A stretch of DNA of 14,018 nucleotides. Origin: an uncultured Lachnospiraceae bacterium (GTDB lineage: Bacteria; Bacillota_A; Clostridia; Lachnospirales; Lachnospiraceae). The notes below the pieces were generated by a model. The model was given only the letters and a program-made list of their open reading frames with translations. It searched no databases and was not told the DNA's origin. Location: assembly GCA_902795985.1 (NCBI GenBank), contig CADBNG010000137.1, forward strand, positions 1-14,018, in the 5' to 3' direction. Shown one piece after another: positions 6,783-14,018 of the stretch. Both the position numbers and the translations under genes were made by a program. Numbering within the stretch: the first letter of the stretch is position 1; every line of letters begins with the position of its first letter.

Positions 6783-8261
6783 TTATTCTGTTTTATCAGA
6801 CCGTTTTCCCCCGTTTTTCTGCTGAATCTGTTCATAATAATCCGTTGCGATCCGGCCCAGTTCTCTCAGCGCGTTTTTCGCGTCATCATCCCAGGGAACG
6901 GCAACGCAGTTGATGCGGCAGTAATGATTCATGCCTTCAGGCGTATGGAACGTCTCCGCCGGAGCGATGGTAATACCGCGCGCCGCGCTTTTTTTGGCCA
7001 GCACCTCCGTATCAATCCCCTTTGCCAGAGGCACCCAGAGGTAAATTCCTCCCTTCGGACAGACCAGCGGATGATCCAGCGGGAAGCATTCATTGATGAT
7101 CTCCGTCTGTTCTTTCATGATCTTCTGGAGATTTCGCCGGAAGTTTTTAAACGCCAGCGCCGCTCCCCCGCTCTTCATAAACGAAGCCTGGGCGTACTGA
7201 AGCGTAAGATTGGCGTAGGCTACCAGCTGGTGCTTATGCAGCGCCATTTTATCCGCAAAACGGCCCGGTGCGGCCCACGCAAGCCGGACTTCCGGCAGAA
7301 GGCTTTTCCCGAAGCCGGAAATATAAATCACATTCTCCCGGTCGTAACATTTCAGCGGACGGGGTCTCGTCGTTTCAAAGGAAATAGAGCCGGTAATATC
7401 GTCTTCGATGATCGGGATTTCATGCTCCGCGCACAGAGCGACCAGCCGTTTCTTGTTTTCCTCCGGCATGCTCGCCCCGGTGGGGTTAACGTAGGTGGAG
7501 CTGCAGACCAGGCACGCGGGATGCTCCCCCGCCTTCAGCATTTTCTCAAAACGGTCCACGTCCAGCCCGGTTTCCGGATCGGAAGGAACCGGAAGAATCC
7601 TCTGATTCAGGAAGCTCGCGATAAAAAACGAACCGATAAAGCCCGGCGCCTCCAGGGCAATGGTATCCCCCGGTTCCGAACAGGTCCGGATCGCCACCAG
7701 CAGGGCGTTGCTGACGCTCTGGAAAATCGTGAGTTCACTGATCGTCACCGCGTTTCCGACGTCGGTCATCCACTTCATGATTTCATGCTTCAGCTCCGCC
7801 ACATCATGAATGCTGACCTGATAGTTGACGCCTCTGGCCAGGGTCCGCCGGGTCGCGTTCACCACTTCCCGGTAATAGCGCTGGACCGGATAAAAATCGA
7901 TGCATCCCGACGTGGCTCCGAAAGGATAACGAATATCGTCATAAGAAAAAACAACGTTGCCCGCATATCCGGCCGCTACGTCATTTAAAAGACTGTACCG
8001 CTCGATCCAGTTGGAGTCGATTTTCCGGTGCTGGAGCAGCAGCGGATGCTCCTCATAATCCTCGCTGACATAATACCCCGAGCAGGGACGGCTTTCGATA
8101 ATATGGATCGCCGCAAGGTCATTATAGGCTTCCACGACCGGGGTGATGCTGCAGCCGTACGAATCCGCAACGGAACGGATGCTCGGAAGTTTTTCTCCCG
8201 GCGCGTAGGTCCCGCAGTAGATCAGGTTCAGGATATCTTCCTTTATCGTGTATTTCTTCAT
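6783..8261 (-). CDS. MocR-type transcriptional regulator (GntR DNA-binding domain fused to a PLP aminotransferase fold)
   Basis: A 492-residue regulator. Residues 1-about 68 form a GntR winged helix-turn-helix (GTYAPGEKLPSIRSVADSYG, ..VVEAYNDLAAIHIIESRPCSGYYV). The remainder is a class I aminotransferase fold: NPTG at 259-262, IIEDDI near 285-289, and the PLP-binding lysine Lys319 in YISGFGKSLLPEVRLAW, with Arg326. MocR proteins sense amino-acid or amine-like ligands, or PLP itself, and control neighbouring genes. This one is divergent from the uroD-like and GRE genes, the usual position for their regulator, and is followed by the FAD reductase. The ATG at 8259-8261 has AAGGA about 10 bases upstream. 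Repeated sites in the 276-base spacer are candidates for its binding. It might act as an enzyme, but the intact N-terminal DNA-binding domain argues for regulation. Confidence 0.9.
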   Translation of the reverse strand: MKKYTIKEDILNLIYCGTYAPGEKLPSIRSVADSYGCSITPVVEAYNDLAAIHIIESRPCSGYYVSEDYEEHPLLLQHRKIDSNWIERYSLLNDVAAGYAGNVVFSYDDIRYPFGATSGCIDFYPVQRYYREVVNATRRTLARGVNYQVSIHDVAELKHEIMKWMTDVGNAVTISELTIFQSVSNALLVAIRTCSEPGDTIALEAPGFIGSFFIASFLNQRILPVPSDPETGLDVDRFEKMLKAGEHPACLVCSSTYVNPTGASMPEENKKRLVALCAEHEIPIIEDDITGSISFETTRPRPLKCYDRENVIYISGFGKSLLPEVRLAWAAPGRFADKMALHKHQLVAYANLTLQYAQASFMKSGGAALAFKNFRRNLQKIMKEQTEIINECFPLDHPLVCPKGGIYLWVPLAKGIDTEVLAKKSAARGITIAPAETFHTPEGMNHYCRINCVAVPWDDDAKNALRELGRIATDYYEQIQQKNGGKRSDKTE

Positions 8262-8288
8262 CGGTAATATATCCTTTTCACTATTAAC

Positions 8289-8405
8289 AAATGACAGTCA
8301 GAGTAATTGTAGCCCATTTTTGTTTTATTTGACAGCGAACGAAAAGGCATATTGATATAACAAAAAAATAACAGTCATAGCTCCGAAAATAATAACAGTT
8401 TACAA
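8289..8405. promoter_or_regulatory. Repeated ACAGT-containing sites in the divergent spacer (candidate MocR operators)
   Basis: AAATGACAGTCAGAG (8289-8303) and AAATAACAGTCATAG (8366-8380) match at 13 of 15 positions. A third, shorter copy AATAACAGT follows at 8391-8399, with its core 25 bases from the second. MocR/GntR proteins often bind such direct repeats. The first copy overlaps the probable transcription start of the regulator gene, suggesting self-repression, and the others sit upstream of the uroD-like gene. I could not identify a convincing forward promoter in 8340-8520. Confidence 0.5.
8306..8335 (-). promoter_or_regulatory. Promoter of the MocR regulator gene
   Basis: On the minus strand CTGTCA (8330-8335), an 18-base spacer and TACAAT (8306-8311) form a good promoter. 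Transcription would begin near 8299, inside the first of the repeated ACAGT sites. Confidence 0.6.
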
Positions 8406-8537
8406 GTCCGTCAATATTCTGTGTGCATTGAGAGAACAGCCATGTTTTGATAGGCTTTCAATTAGAATGAAGCAAATATGCGCCTGATGATAAACACCCC
8501 GCGATCGCTCCGGCCGCAAAACAGGAGGTAGTTCAAA

Positions 8538-9569
8538 ATGTCTGATGAATTTATTCCGATCCCCGTGATGCCGCCTTATATGACCCCGGCTCAAAGAGAC
8601 TGGCCGATATCGCCAAAGGAAAACTTCCTGCGTGCGCTGCGCCACGAAAAGCCCCTCTGGATGCCGACGGTTTACCAGTCCGTCCAGTGGCTGAACCCCG
8701 CATGCTTTCTTGATATGCCGGGTTTTGGCGGCACGGCGGACAGCGACGACTGGTTCGGCACCCATTACAAATACGAGGCGGTTCAGGAGGGAGCCACCCC
8801 GATTCCCGGGCTGTTTTCCGAAGTCGGGGAGTGGAAGGAAAAGCTGATCTATCCGGACCTCAAAGCCATGGACTGGACCGACATTCCCGGTTATGTCCCC
8901 AACCCGGATCTCGCCGTAGGCTTCCGCCTGGGCAACGGCTGCTTCGAACGGCTGCACATGAGCGAAGGCTTCGAGCAGGCCCTGTGCGACATTCTGGAAG
9001 AGCCCGAAGAATGCAAAGAGTTCTTCGACCGGAACGGCCAGTATAAAATCGAAATATTTGACTGCGTGAACGATGCCGTGCCGCTGGATTTTGCCTGCCA
9101 TAACGACGACTGGGCCAATGCCAAAAACTCCTTCTTCTCCAACGAGACCTACGAAGCGCTGCTTCTGGACTCCGCCGTGGCCATCGCCGACCATATTCAT
9201 CAGGCCGGCTGCGGATATATGGTCCACTGCTGCGGCAAAATGGAAGCCTTCCTCCCCTACCTCGCCAATGATATTAAAGCGGATATTCTGGAAATCCAGA
9301 CCATCAATAATATCCGCATGATCCTGGATAAATACGGCGATAAGACCAGCCCCATTTACACCCCGGATCCCCACATCATGTACAATCCGGCCCTGACAGC
9401 TGAAGAAGCCCGGAAATACGCGCGAGAAATCGTCGATCAATACGGCGCCCACACCTGCGACGGCGCCGGCTGCTACATCAAACTGATCGGCCGCGACCCG
9501 GAGAGCTACTACGCCTTCGAAGACGAAATCTTCCGGTACAGCCTGGAGCGCTACCAGAACCTGAGCTGA
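8538..9569 (+). CDS. Uroporphyrinogen decarboxylase (URO-D) family protein, methyltransferase-like
   Basis: A 343-residue protein with the URO-D/MtaA-type TIM-barrel pattern: KENFLRALRHEKPLWMP (27-43) at the start, CHNDDWANAKNSFFSNETYEALL (187-209) in the middle and VHCCGKMEAFLPYL (229-242). The His-x-Cys pair at 230-232, Glu252 in ILEIQ and further cysteines near 307-312 (CDGAGC) resemble the zinc site of corrinoid- or coenzyme-M-type methyltransferases (MtaA/CmuA group) rather than haem-pathway HemE, whose N-terminal Arg-rich motif is missing. The substrate is unknown; no corrinoid-binding protein is in the window. AGGAGG lies nine bases before the ATG. It is the first gene of the rightward locus, divergent from MocR, and ends just before a palindromic repeat and a 231-base spacer ahead of the first GRE. 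Confidence 0.82.
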   Translation: MSDEFIPIPVMPPYMTPAQRDWPISPKENFLRALRHEKPLWMPTVYQSVQWLNPACFLDMPGFGGTADSDDWFGTHYKYEAVQEGATPIPGLFSEVGEWKEKLIYPDLKAMDWTDIPGYVPNPDLAVGFRLGNGCFERLHMSEGFEQALCDILEEPEECKEFFDRNGQYKIEIFDCVNDAVPLDFACHNDDWANAKNSFFSNETYEALLLDSAVAIADHIHQAGCGYMVHCCGKMEAFLPYLANDIKADILEIQTINNIRMILDKYGDKTSPIYTPDPHIMYNPALTAEEARKYAREIVDQYGAHTCDGAGCYIKLIGRDPESYYAFEDEIFRYSLERYQNLS

Positions 9570-9574
9570 AGGAT

Positions 9575-9595
9575 CGAAGGGGACTGTCCCCTTCG
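9575..9595. repeat. Single GGGGACTGTCCCC palindromic unit (REP-like)
   Basis: CGAAGGGGAC and GTCCCCTTCG (10-base perfect arms) flank a single T. It begins 5 bases after the TGA stop of the uroD-like gene. The centre base is T on this strand, so the unit is in the opposite orientation to those at 5076-5152, again matching the orientation of the gene it follows. Confidence 0.85.
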
Positions 9596-9690
9596 CCCCG
9601 GCCGGGAGGCCTCATGTCTTTGGAATGATTTTTTTATAAGCAGCCATATATATTTTATAACCATTCACGTTTATCTGAATAAAATTGAAT

Positions 9691-9726
9691 CAGGAAATAC
9701 ATTTTCCCCGGAAAATGTATTTTCTG
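9691..9726. promoter_or_regulatory. Long inverted repeat upstream of the first GRE gene
   Basis: CAGGAAATACATTTTCC (9691-9707) and GGAAAATGTATTTTCTG (9710-9726) pair over 17 positions (one G-U) around CC. It sits about 75 bases before the start codon of the GRE and just ahead of its likely promoter. It could be an operator for a dimeric regulator or a terminator closing the uroD transcript; there is only a short T-run inside the 3' arm, so I lean toward regulation. Confidence 0.65.
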
Positions 9727-9741
9727 TATATTGTCCTTTTT

Positions 9742-9770
9742 CCGTCATACCCATAAACTGATTTTATAAT
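9742..9770 (+). promoter_or_regulatory. Probable promoter of the GRE genes
   Basis: A perfect TATAAT at 9765-9770 lies 17 bases after a poor -35 (CCGTCA, 9742-9747), consistent with activator dependence. An alternative is TTGTCC (9731-9736) with TAAACT (9754-9759), also 17 bases apart. Either start would lie downstream of the long inverted repeat and give a short leader before the ATG at 9801. Confidence 0.5.
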
Positions 9771-9800
9771 CCGTATACTGCGTTTTACAGGAGAAATATT

Positions 9801-12251
9801 ATGTATCAGTTCAGACCCGTCACCGAACGCATCTCCTACATGAGAGAACTCATCCGGGACCGCGTAATCCAGTACGATGCCGAACGCGGCCGGATCATCA
9901 CAGAGAGCAGCCAGCAGAACGAACATGTCATACCGATTATCAAGCGGCCCCTCGGTTTTAAAGCCCTGTGCGAGCAGATGACGATCCTCGTCGAGGATTT
10001 TGAACTGATTGTCGGGAATAAAGGACCGAATTATTTCAGCAGTCCGGCCTATCCCGAATGGGGCTCCACCGACTGGGTCGTCTATGATATCGAAGCGGGC
10101 AAATGGCACCTGGAAGAAGACGGGATGTACCACAACCCCGTCGAAGACGGCATTAAATACATCATGAGCCCGGAAGATTACGAATACATGCGTTCCGTCC
10201 TGCCTTACTGGAAAGAGCGCAAGATCGGAACCATGGCCGATGCCTGGCAGCCGGACGGTTTTGACGAGCTGAAACGCCTGAACGTTTCCAGCTACGTCGA
10301 CGGCGGAATGAGCCTCATCGGCCTGCCCGCCGGACACCTGATCGCCGGCTACAACAAAGTCGTTACCACCGGCTATGGCGCAATCCGCAAACAGGCCCAG
10401 GACTGGATCGACGAACATTTCGGCAACCTCATGGGCGAGGATGTGAACAAATTCATGTTCTACAAATCCATCGTCATTACCTGCGACGGCGCCATCACCC
10501 TGGTGAAGCGCTATGCCGCGAAATGCGCTGAAAAGGCAAAAGAATGCCTGGATCCCGCCCGCAGGGCCGAACTGGAAAAAATGGCGGACAGCCTGGAATG
10601 GATCTCCGAAAATCCCGCAAGGACCTTCTGGGAATCGCTGCAGGCCATCATGCTGTATCAGGTCATGATCCAGATCTACGACAAGATCCCCAGCCCCTCC
10701 CTCGGAAGAGTGGACCAGTATGTCTGGCCGTTCCTGAAAAAAGAACTGGAGGAAGGCACGATCACAATGGACCAGGCTCAGGAAATGGTGGACGCCTTCT
10801 ACCTGAAGGCCAACTGCTTCTACGGCGCCGGCCCGGCCAAGCTGGTCAATACCACCGGCATCGGCAACACATACCAGAACACCACCATCGGCGGAATTGA
10901 TCCGGAAACCGGTGAAGACGCCAGCAACCCGGTAACCTACATGATCTTCGAAACCGTAGGCCGGCTGAAGCTGCATGATCCGACGCTGGTTTTCCGCACC
11001 CATCCCGGTACGCCGGACGAGCTCTGGAACTGCGCCATCGCCACCACGAAGCTGGTGGGCGGCCTGCCGCTCTACTACAATGACGAAATCGTCATCCCCT
11101 GCATGATGCAGGAAGTGGGCTACGAACTGAAAGACGCGAGAGACTACGGCTGCATCGGCTGCCAGGAAATCGTCGGCTGCGGCAACGATTATCCCGCCCC
11201 GAACGGAATACATCCGCCTCACGCTTCCATCATGTGGGGCAGCATCTTCGATATGGCCATCAACGACGGCAAAAACCCGCTGAACGGCGAGCAGTCCTCC
11301 CTGCATACCGGCTTCCTTTATGATATGAAATCCATCGAAGAAGTCCGCGAAGCGGTCAAAAAGATGGGCACCTACATCATGCGGCTCTTCATCTCCGCCA
11401 ACAACTACGCGGAATCCCTCGCCCAGTTCTTCGCGCCGGAAGCGATTCTTTCCCTTTCCATCGAAGGCTGCATGGAAAAGGGAAAAGACGTAGTCAACGG
11501 CGGCGCGAAGTACAACTCCTACGGCGGAACGGCCACCGGTCTCGCGACCCTGGCGGATTCACTGACCACCATTAAGTACATGTGCTTCGACAACAACTAC
11601 TGTACGCTGAAGGAACTGTACGATGCCACCATGGCCAACTGGGAAGGCTACGAACTGCTCCGTCAGAAGGTCCTCGCCCAGGTTCCCCACTTCGGCAACG
11701 GCGATCCCTATGCCGATATGGAAATGAAATGGTGCACCGACCTTTACTACGACATCTGCAAGCAGATGTACAGCGTCCGCTCCAAAGTCTACAAATCCGG
11801 CCTGTACGGCGCGGCGGACCACGTGGCTCAGGGCAAGCTCACCTGGGGCACCCCCGACGGCCGCAAGTTCCCGGATCCCATCGCCGACGCGGCTTCTCCG
11901 GCCCAGAGCCGGGACAAGCTTGGCCCGATCCAGGTCTTCAACAGCGAATGCTGTTTCGACCAGACCCGTTATGTGGGCGGCATCGCGCTGAACCTGCGGA
12001 TGCATCCCTCCGTCCTCGCCAACGACGCCGGTGTGGAAAAGCTTCGGGAGGTCACCAGGGAATACTTCCGGAGCGGCGGAATGGAGGTCCAGTACAACGT
12101 CGTGGATTCCGAAACCCTCCGCGCGGCGCAGAAAAACCCGGAGGATTACCGGGATCTGGTCGTCCGCATCGCCGGCTACTCCGCGTACTTTGTTGAAATG
12201 GGCACCGATCTGCAGAACGATATTATCGCAAGAAACGAAAACAGAATCTGA
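9801..12251 (+). CDS. Glycyl radical enzyme (pyruvate formate-lyase-like superfamily), substrate unknown
   Basis: An 816-residue enzyme of full GRE length. The C-terminal glycyl radical loop is VRIAGYSAYF with radical Gly792 (family consensus RVxGY, here Ile for Val). The active-site loop is GCIGCQEIVGCGNDY: Cys454 is the expected thiyl cysteine and Glu456 the general base; Cys451 is a further nearby cysteine. The stretch WGTPDGRKFPDPIADAASPAQ is also typical. GREs need an iron-sulfur radical-SAM activase to install the radical; none is visible in this window. The Cys-x-Glu pair points to the dehydratase/lyase/decarboxylase side of the family (as in glycerol dehydratase, CutC, HypD) rather than PFL itself, which has two adjacent cysteines, but the Gln between them and the absence of a following Pro set it apart from the second GRE. 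AGGAG lies seven bases before the ATG. Substrate is not inferable from sequence. Confidence 0.93.
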   Translation: MYQFRPVTERISYMRELIRDRVIQYDAERGRIITESSQQNEHVIPIIKRPLGFKALCEQMTILVEDFELIVGNKGPNYFSSPAYPEWGSTDWVVYDIEAGKWHLEEDGMYHNPVEDGIKYIMSPEDYEYMRSVLPYWKERKIGTMADAWQPDGFDELKRLNVSSYVDGGMSLIGLPAGHLIAGYNKVVTTGYGAIRKQAQDWIDEHFGNLMGEDVNKFMFYKSIVITCDGAITLVKRYAAKCAEKAKECLDPARRAELEKMADSLEWISENPARTFWESLQAIMLYQVMIQIYDKIPSPSLGRVDQYVWPFLKKELEEGTITMDQAQEMVDAFYLKANCFYGAGPAKLVNTTGIGNTYQNTTIGGIDPETGEDASNPVTYMIFETVGRLKLHDPTLVFRTHPGTPDELWNCAIATTKLVGGLPLYYNDEIVIPCMMQEVGYELKDARDYGCIGCQEIVGCGNDYPAPNGIHPPHASIMWGSIFDMAINDGKNPLNGEQSSLHTGFLYDMKSIEEVREAVKKMGTYIMRLFISANNYAESLAQFFAPEAILSLSIEGCMEKGKDVVNGGAKYNSYGGTATGLATLADSLTTIKYMCFDNNYCTLKELYDATMANWEGYELLRQKVLAQVPHFGNGDPYADMEMKWCTDLYYDICKQMYSVRSKVYKSGLYGAADHVAQGKLTWGTPDGRKFPDPIADAASPAQSRDKLGPIQVFNSECCFDQTRYVGGIALNLRMHPSVLANDAGVEKLREVTREYFRSGGMEVQYNVVDSETLRAAQKNPEDYRDLVVRIAGYSAYFVEMGTDLQNDIIARNENRI

Positions 12252-12275
12252 CGAAAGGATTATTGGTAAATCATT

Positions 12276-14018
12276 ATGTATGAATTCTCCGGTATGACCG
12301 AAAGGGTCAAAAAAGTCCGTGCTCTGTACCGCAATACCGTCCCCTTCCTGGACACCCACCGGTACAGGATCGTCACGGAGTTCTATCAGAACAACCGCAA
12401 TCTGCACGGTAATCTGAAGCGGGCTCTGAACTTCAAAAACCTCTGCGAAAAGATTCCCTGCTTCCTGCGGGATGAAGATCTGATCGCCGGCGAGTATACA
12501 GCCAGCTACAAAGCCTCCGCCCTTTATCCGGAATACAGCATCGCCTGGATCGTTCCGGAGCTGGAGAGCGGCCTTTTAAGCACCCGGGAAGATGATCCCT
12601 ACCAGATCACCGAAGAGGACAAGCAGTATATTCTGGATACCTACCAGTTCTGGGATGACGAGTGCCTGGACTCCCTGGTCAACCCCTACATCCCGGAAGC
12701 CTACCGGAAGATTGCCAAAAACGCGGTCCTGAATTTCACGGCGCAGGATATCTGCCCGCAGCCCATCGGACACTTCGCGCCCAACTATATGCCGGTTGTC
12801 CACAAAGGCTTTAAGGCCATTAAGGAAGAAGCCGACGCCAAAATGGAACAGCTGCTCGCCGACGGCCTCCCGGGCGGTTCCGCCAAATATAATTTCTACT
12901 GGGGCATCTCCATCGTCTGTGAAGGCCTGATCACCTACGCGAAGCGGTATTCCGCCGAATGCGCGAAGCAGGCTGCTGTCTGCGAAGATCCTGTCCGCAG
13001 GGCGGAGCTGACTCAGATGTCCGAGATCATGGATCATGTGATCGAATACCCGGCCCGCAGCTTCCGCGAGGCAGTCCAGGCTGTCTGGTTCTACCAGATG
13101 AGCATGCTGATGGACGCCAATATGCACGGCGCTTCCGTCGGACGTATCGACCAGGTTTTAGGACCGTTTGCCGAAGCGGATCTGGCCTCCGGCGCCATCA
13201 CCCGGGAAGAGGCACAGGAGCTGATCGACCTTTATTATTTAAAGGTCGCCGAATGCAATAAAGTCTGGGGCGCCCGGAACTCCAAAGCTTCACCGGGATA
13301 CACTTCCGGCCAGCTGATCACCCTCGGCGGCGTGGACAAAGACGGCAACGACGCCACCAACGCCGTCACCTACATGTGCCTCGAGGCCATGGGCCGCATG
13401 AAGATGCACAGCCCGTCCCAGGCGCTGCGTCTGCACAAAGGCACGCCCCACAAGCTCTGGGAATGCGCTCTGGCCGTCAACAAGATCGCCGGCGGCGTAC
13501 CTTCCTTCTATTCCGACGATCTGGTCCGCAAGGCTCTGGAATCCCGGGGAATCGCGAAGGAAGACACCTGGAACTACTGCCTGATCGGCTGCGTTGAGCC
13601 CTCCATCGGCGGCGACGAATGGCCGGCCTGCGGCGGCGTGGGCATCAACTCCTACACGAACTTTGTCAACATCCTGGTGGAAGCCATCAACAACGGCCGC
13701 ACCTATCTGGCCTCCGGCCCCTTTGCCGAACCCGAAACCCAGTTCGGCCCGAAGACCGGCTATCTCTATGATATGAAATCCATCGAAGAGGTGAAAGAAG
13801 CCTATCTGAAAACGATGGAATACTGGATCCGCTGGGACGCCGCGCTGATCAACATCCACGAGGAAGTCACCCGTCATTTCATTCCGCAGCCCGTGGTTTC
13901 CGCGACCATGACCGGTTGCATGGAATCCGGTCTGGACGTCATGGACGGCGGCTCCAAGTACAACTCCACCGGCATGTCCGGCATCGGCCTGGGCAATGTG
14001 GCGGAATCCCTGCATGTA
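12276..14018 (+). CDS. Second glycyl radical enzyme (diol dehydratase/CutC-like type), partial: C-terminus off the right edge
   Basis: 581 codons are visible and the frame is open to the last base. The active-site motif is NYCLIGCVEPSIGG with Cys439 and Glu441, the GCVEP loop found in CutC, glycerol/diol dehydratase-like and related C-x/C-O lyases. The glycyl radical loop lies beyond the window. The protein is homologous to the preceding GRE along its length: both begin M-Y-[QE]-F-x-x-x-T-E-R and both have [LY]YDMKSIEEV, but they are clearly divergent. That shared beginning decides the ATG at 12276 although its ribosome site is weak (AAAGGAT about 15 bases upstream). Only 24 bases separate it from the first GRE gene, so the two are co-transcribed. 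The two may form a heteromeric enzyme or act on different substrates. Confidence 0.92.
   Translation, partial: MYEFSGMTERVKKVRALYRNTVPFLDTHRYRIVTEFYQNNRNLHGNLKRALNFKNLCEKIPCFLRDEDLIAGEYTASYKASALYPEYSIAWIVPELESGLLSTREDDPYQITEEDKQYILDTYQFWDDECLDSLVNPYIPEAYRKIAKNAVLNFTAQDICPQPIGHFAPNYMPVVHKGFKAIKEEADAKMEQLLADGLPGGSAKYNFYWGISIVCEGLITYAKRYSAECAKQAAVCEDPVRRAELTQMSEIMDHVIEYPARSFREAVQAVWFYQMSMLMDANMHGASVGRIDQVLGPFAEADLASGAITREEAQELIDLYYLKVAECNKVWGARNSKASPGYTSGQLITLGGVDKDGNDATNAVTYMCLEAMGRMKMHSPSQALRLHKGTPHKLWECALAVNKIAGGVPSFYSDDLVRKALESRGIAKEDTWNYCLIGCVEPSIGGDEWPACGGVGINSYTNFVNILVEAINNGRTYLASGPFAEPETQFGPKTGYLYDMKSIEEVKEAYLKTMEYWIRWDAALINIHEEVTRHFIPQPVVSATMTGCMESGLDVMDGGSKYNSTGMSGIGLGNVAESLHV

Noticed and set aside
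5219..6913. 564-codon open frame on the plus strand opposite the FAD reductase
   Set aside because: Low-complexity His/Arg/Phe-rich translation without domains, antisense to a well supported flavoprotein, and crossing into the regulator gene.
8400..9452. 350-codon minus-strand frame opposite the uroD-like gene
   Set aside because: Antisense shadow; no ribosome site or recognisable motifs, and it runs into the regulatory spacer of the uroD-like gene.
9690..11306. 538-codon open frame on the minus strand inside the first GRE gene
   Set aside because: It is antisense to a complete, motif-bearing GRE gene; the translation shows no family motifs, and long antisense frames are expected in GC-rich codon-biased genes.
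11559..12407. 282-codon minus-strand frame spanning both GRE genes
   Set aside because: Antisense to the glycyl radical region and the start of the second GRE; no support beyond being open.

Overview
The window looks like chromosomal DNA of an anaerobic, moderately GC-rich Clostridia-type Firmicute. This is inferred from strong AGGAGG-like ribosome sites, Firmicute-style ECF vitamin transport under a cobalamin riboswitch, an FHA/degenerate-ParA gene pair, and oxygen-sensitive glycyl radical enzymes. I cannot name a genus. There are ten protein genes, two of them cut by the window ends; no rRNA, tRNA, CRISPR array or transposase gene was seen.

Left part (1-1590, minus strand): a transport operon runs promoter, cobalamin riboswitch, intrinsic terminator, ecfT, ecfA (cut at base 1). 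The riboswitch elements are complete, so the transporter is expected to be switched off by B12; it probably carries cobalamin, a precursor or cobalt. No substrate-binding S component is visible. Next come a membrane-anchored alpha/beta hydrolase (minus) and, divergent from it, a small membrane protein (plus).

Middle (3094-5070): a two-gene minus-strand operon encodes an FHA-domain protein followed by a ParA/MinD-like ATPase. Both carry substitutions at signature residues. A strong bidirectional terminator separates the ATPase from the small membrane protein gene.

Right part (5171-14018): a MocR-type (GntR plus aminotransferase) regulator and an FAD-dependent reductase of the fumarate-reductase flavoprotein type are on the minus strand. 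Divergent from the regulator are a UroD/methyltransferase-like protein and two tandem, distantly related glycyl radical enzymes (GREs), the second cut by the window end. The 276-base divergent spacer holds repeated ACAGT-containing sites suited to MocR binding. This is the most interesting region: it has the shape of a regulated anaerobic catabolic locus, but its substrate cannot be read from the sequence, and no radical-SAM activase is present inside the window.

A dispersed palindromic repeat with core GGGGACAGTCCCC occurs at four places, each directly behind the stop codon of a gene.
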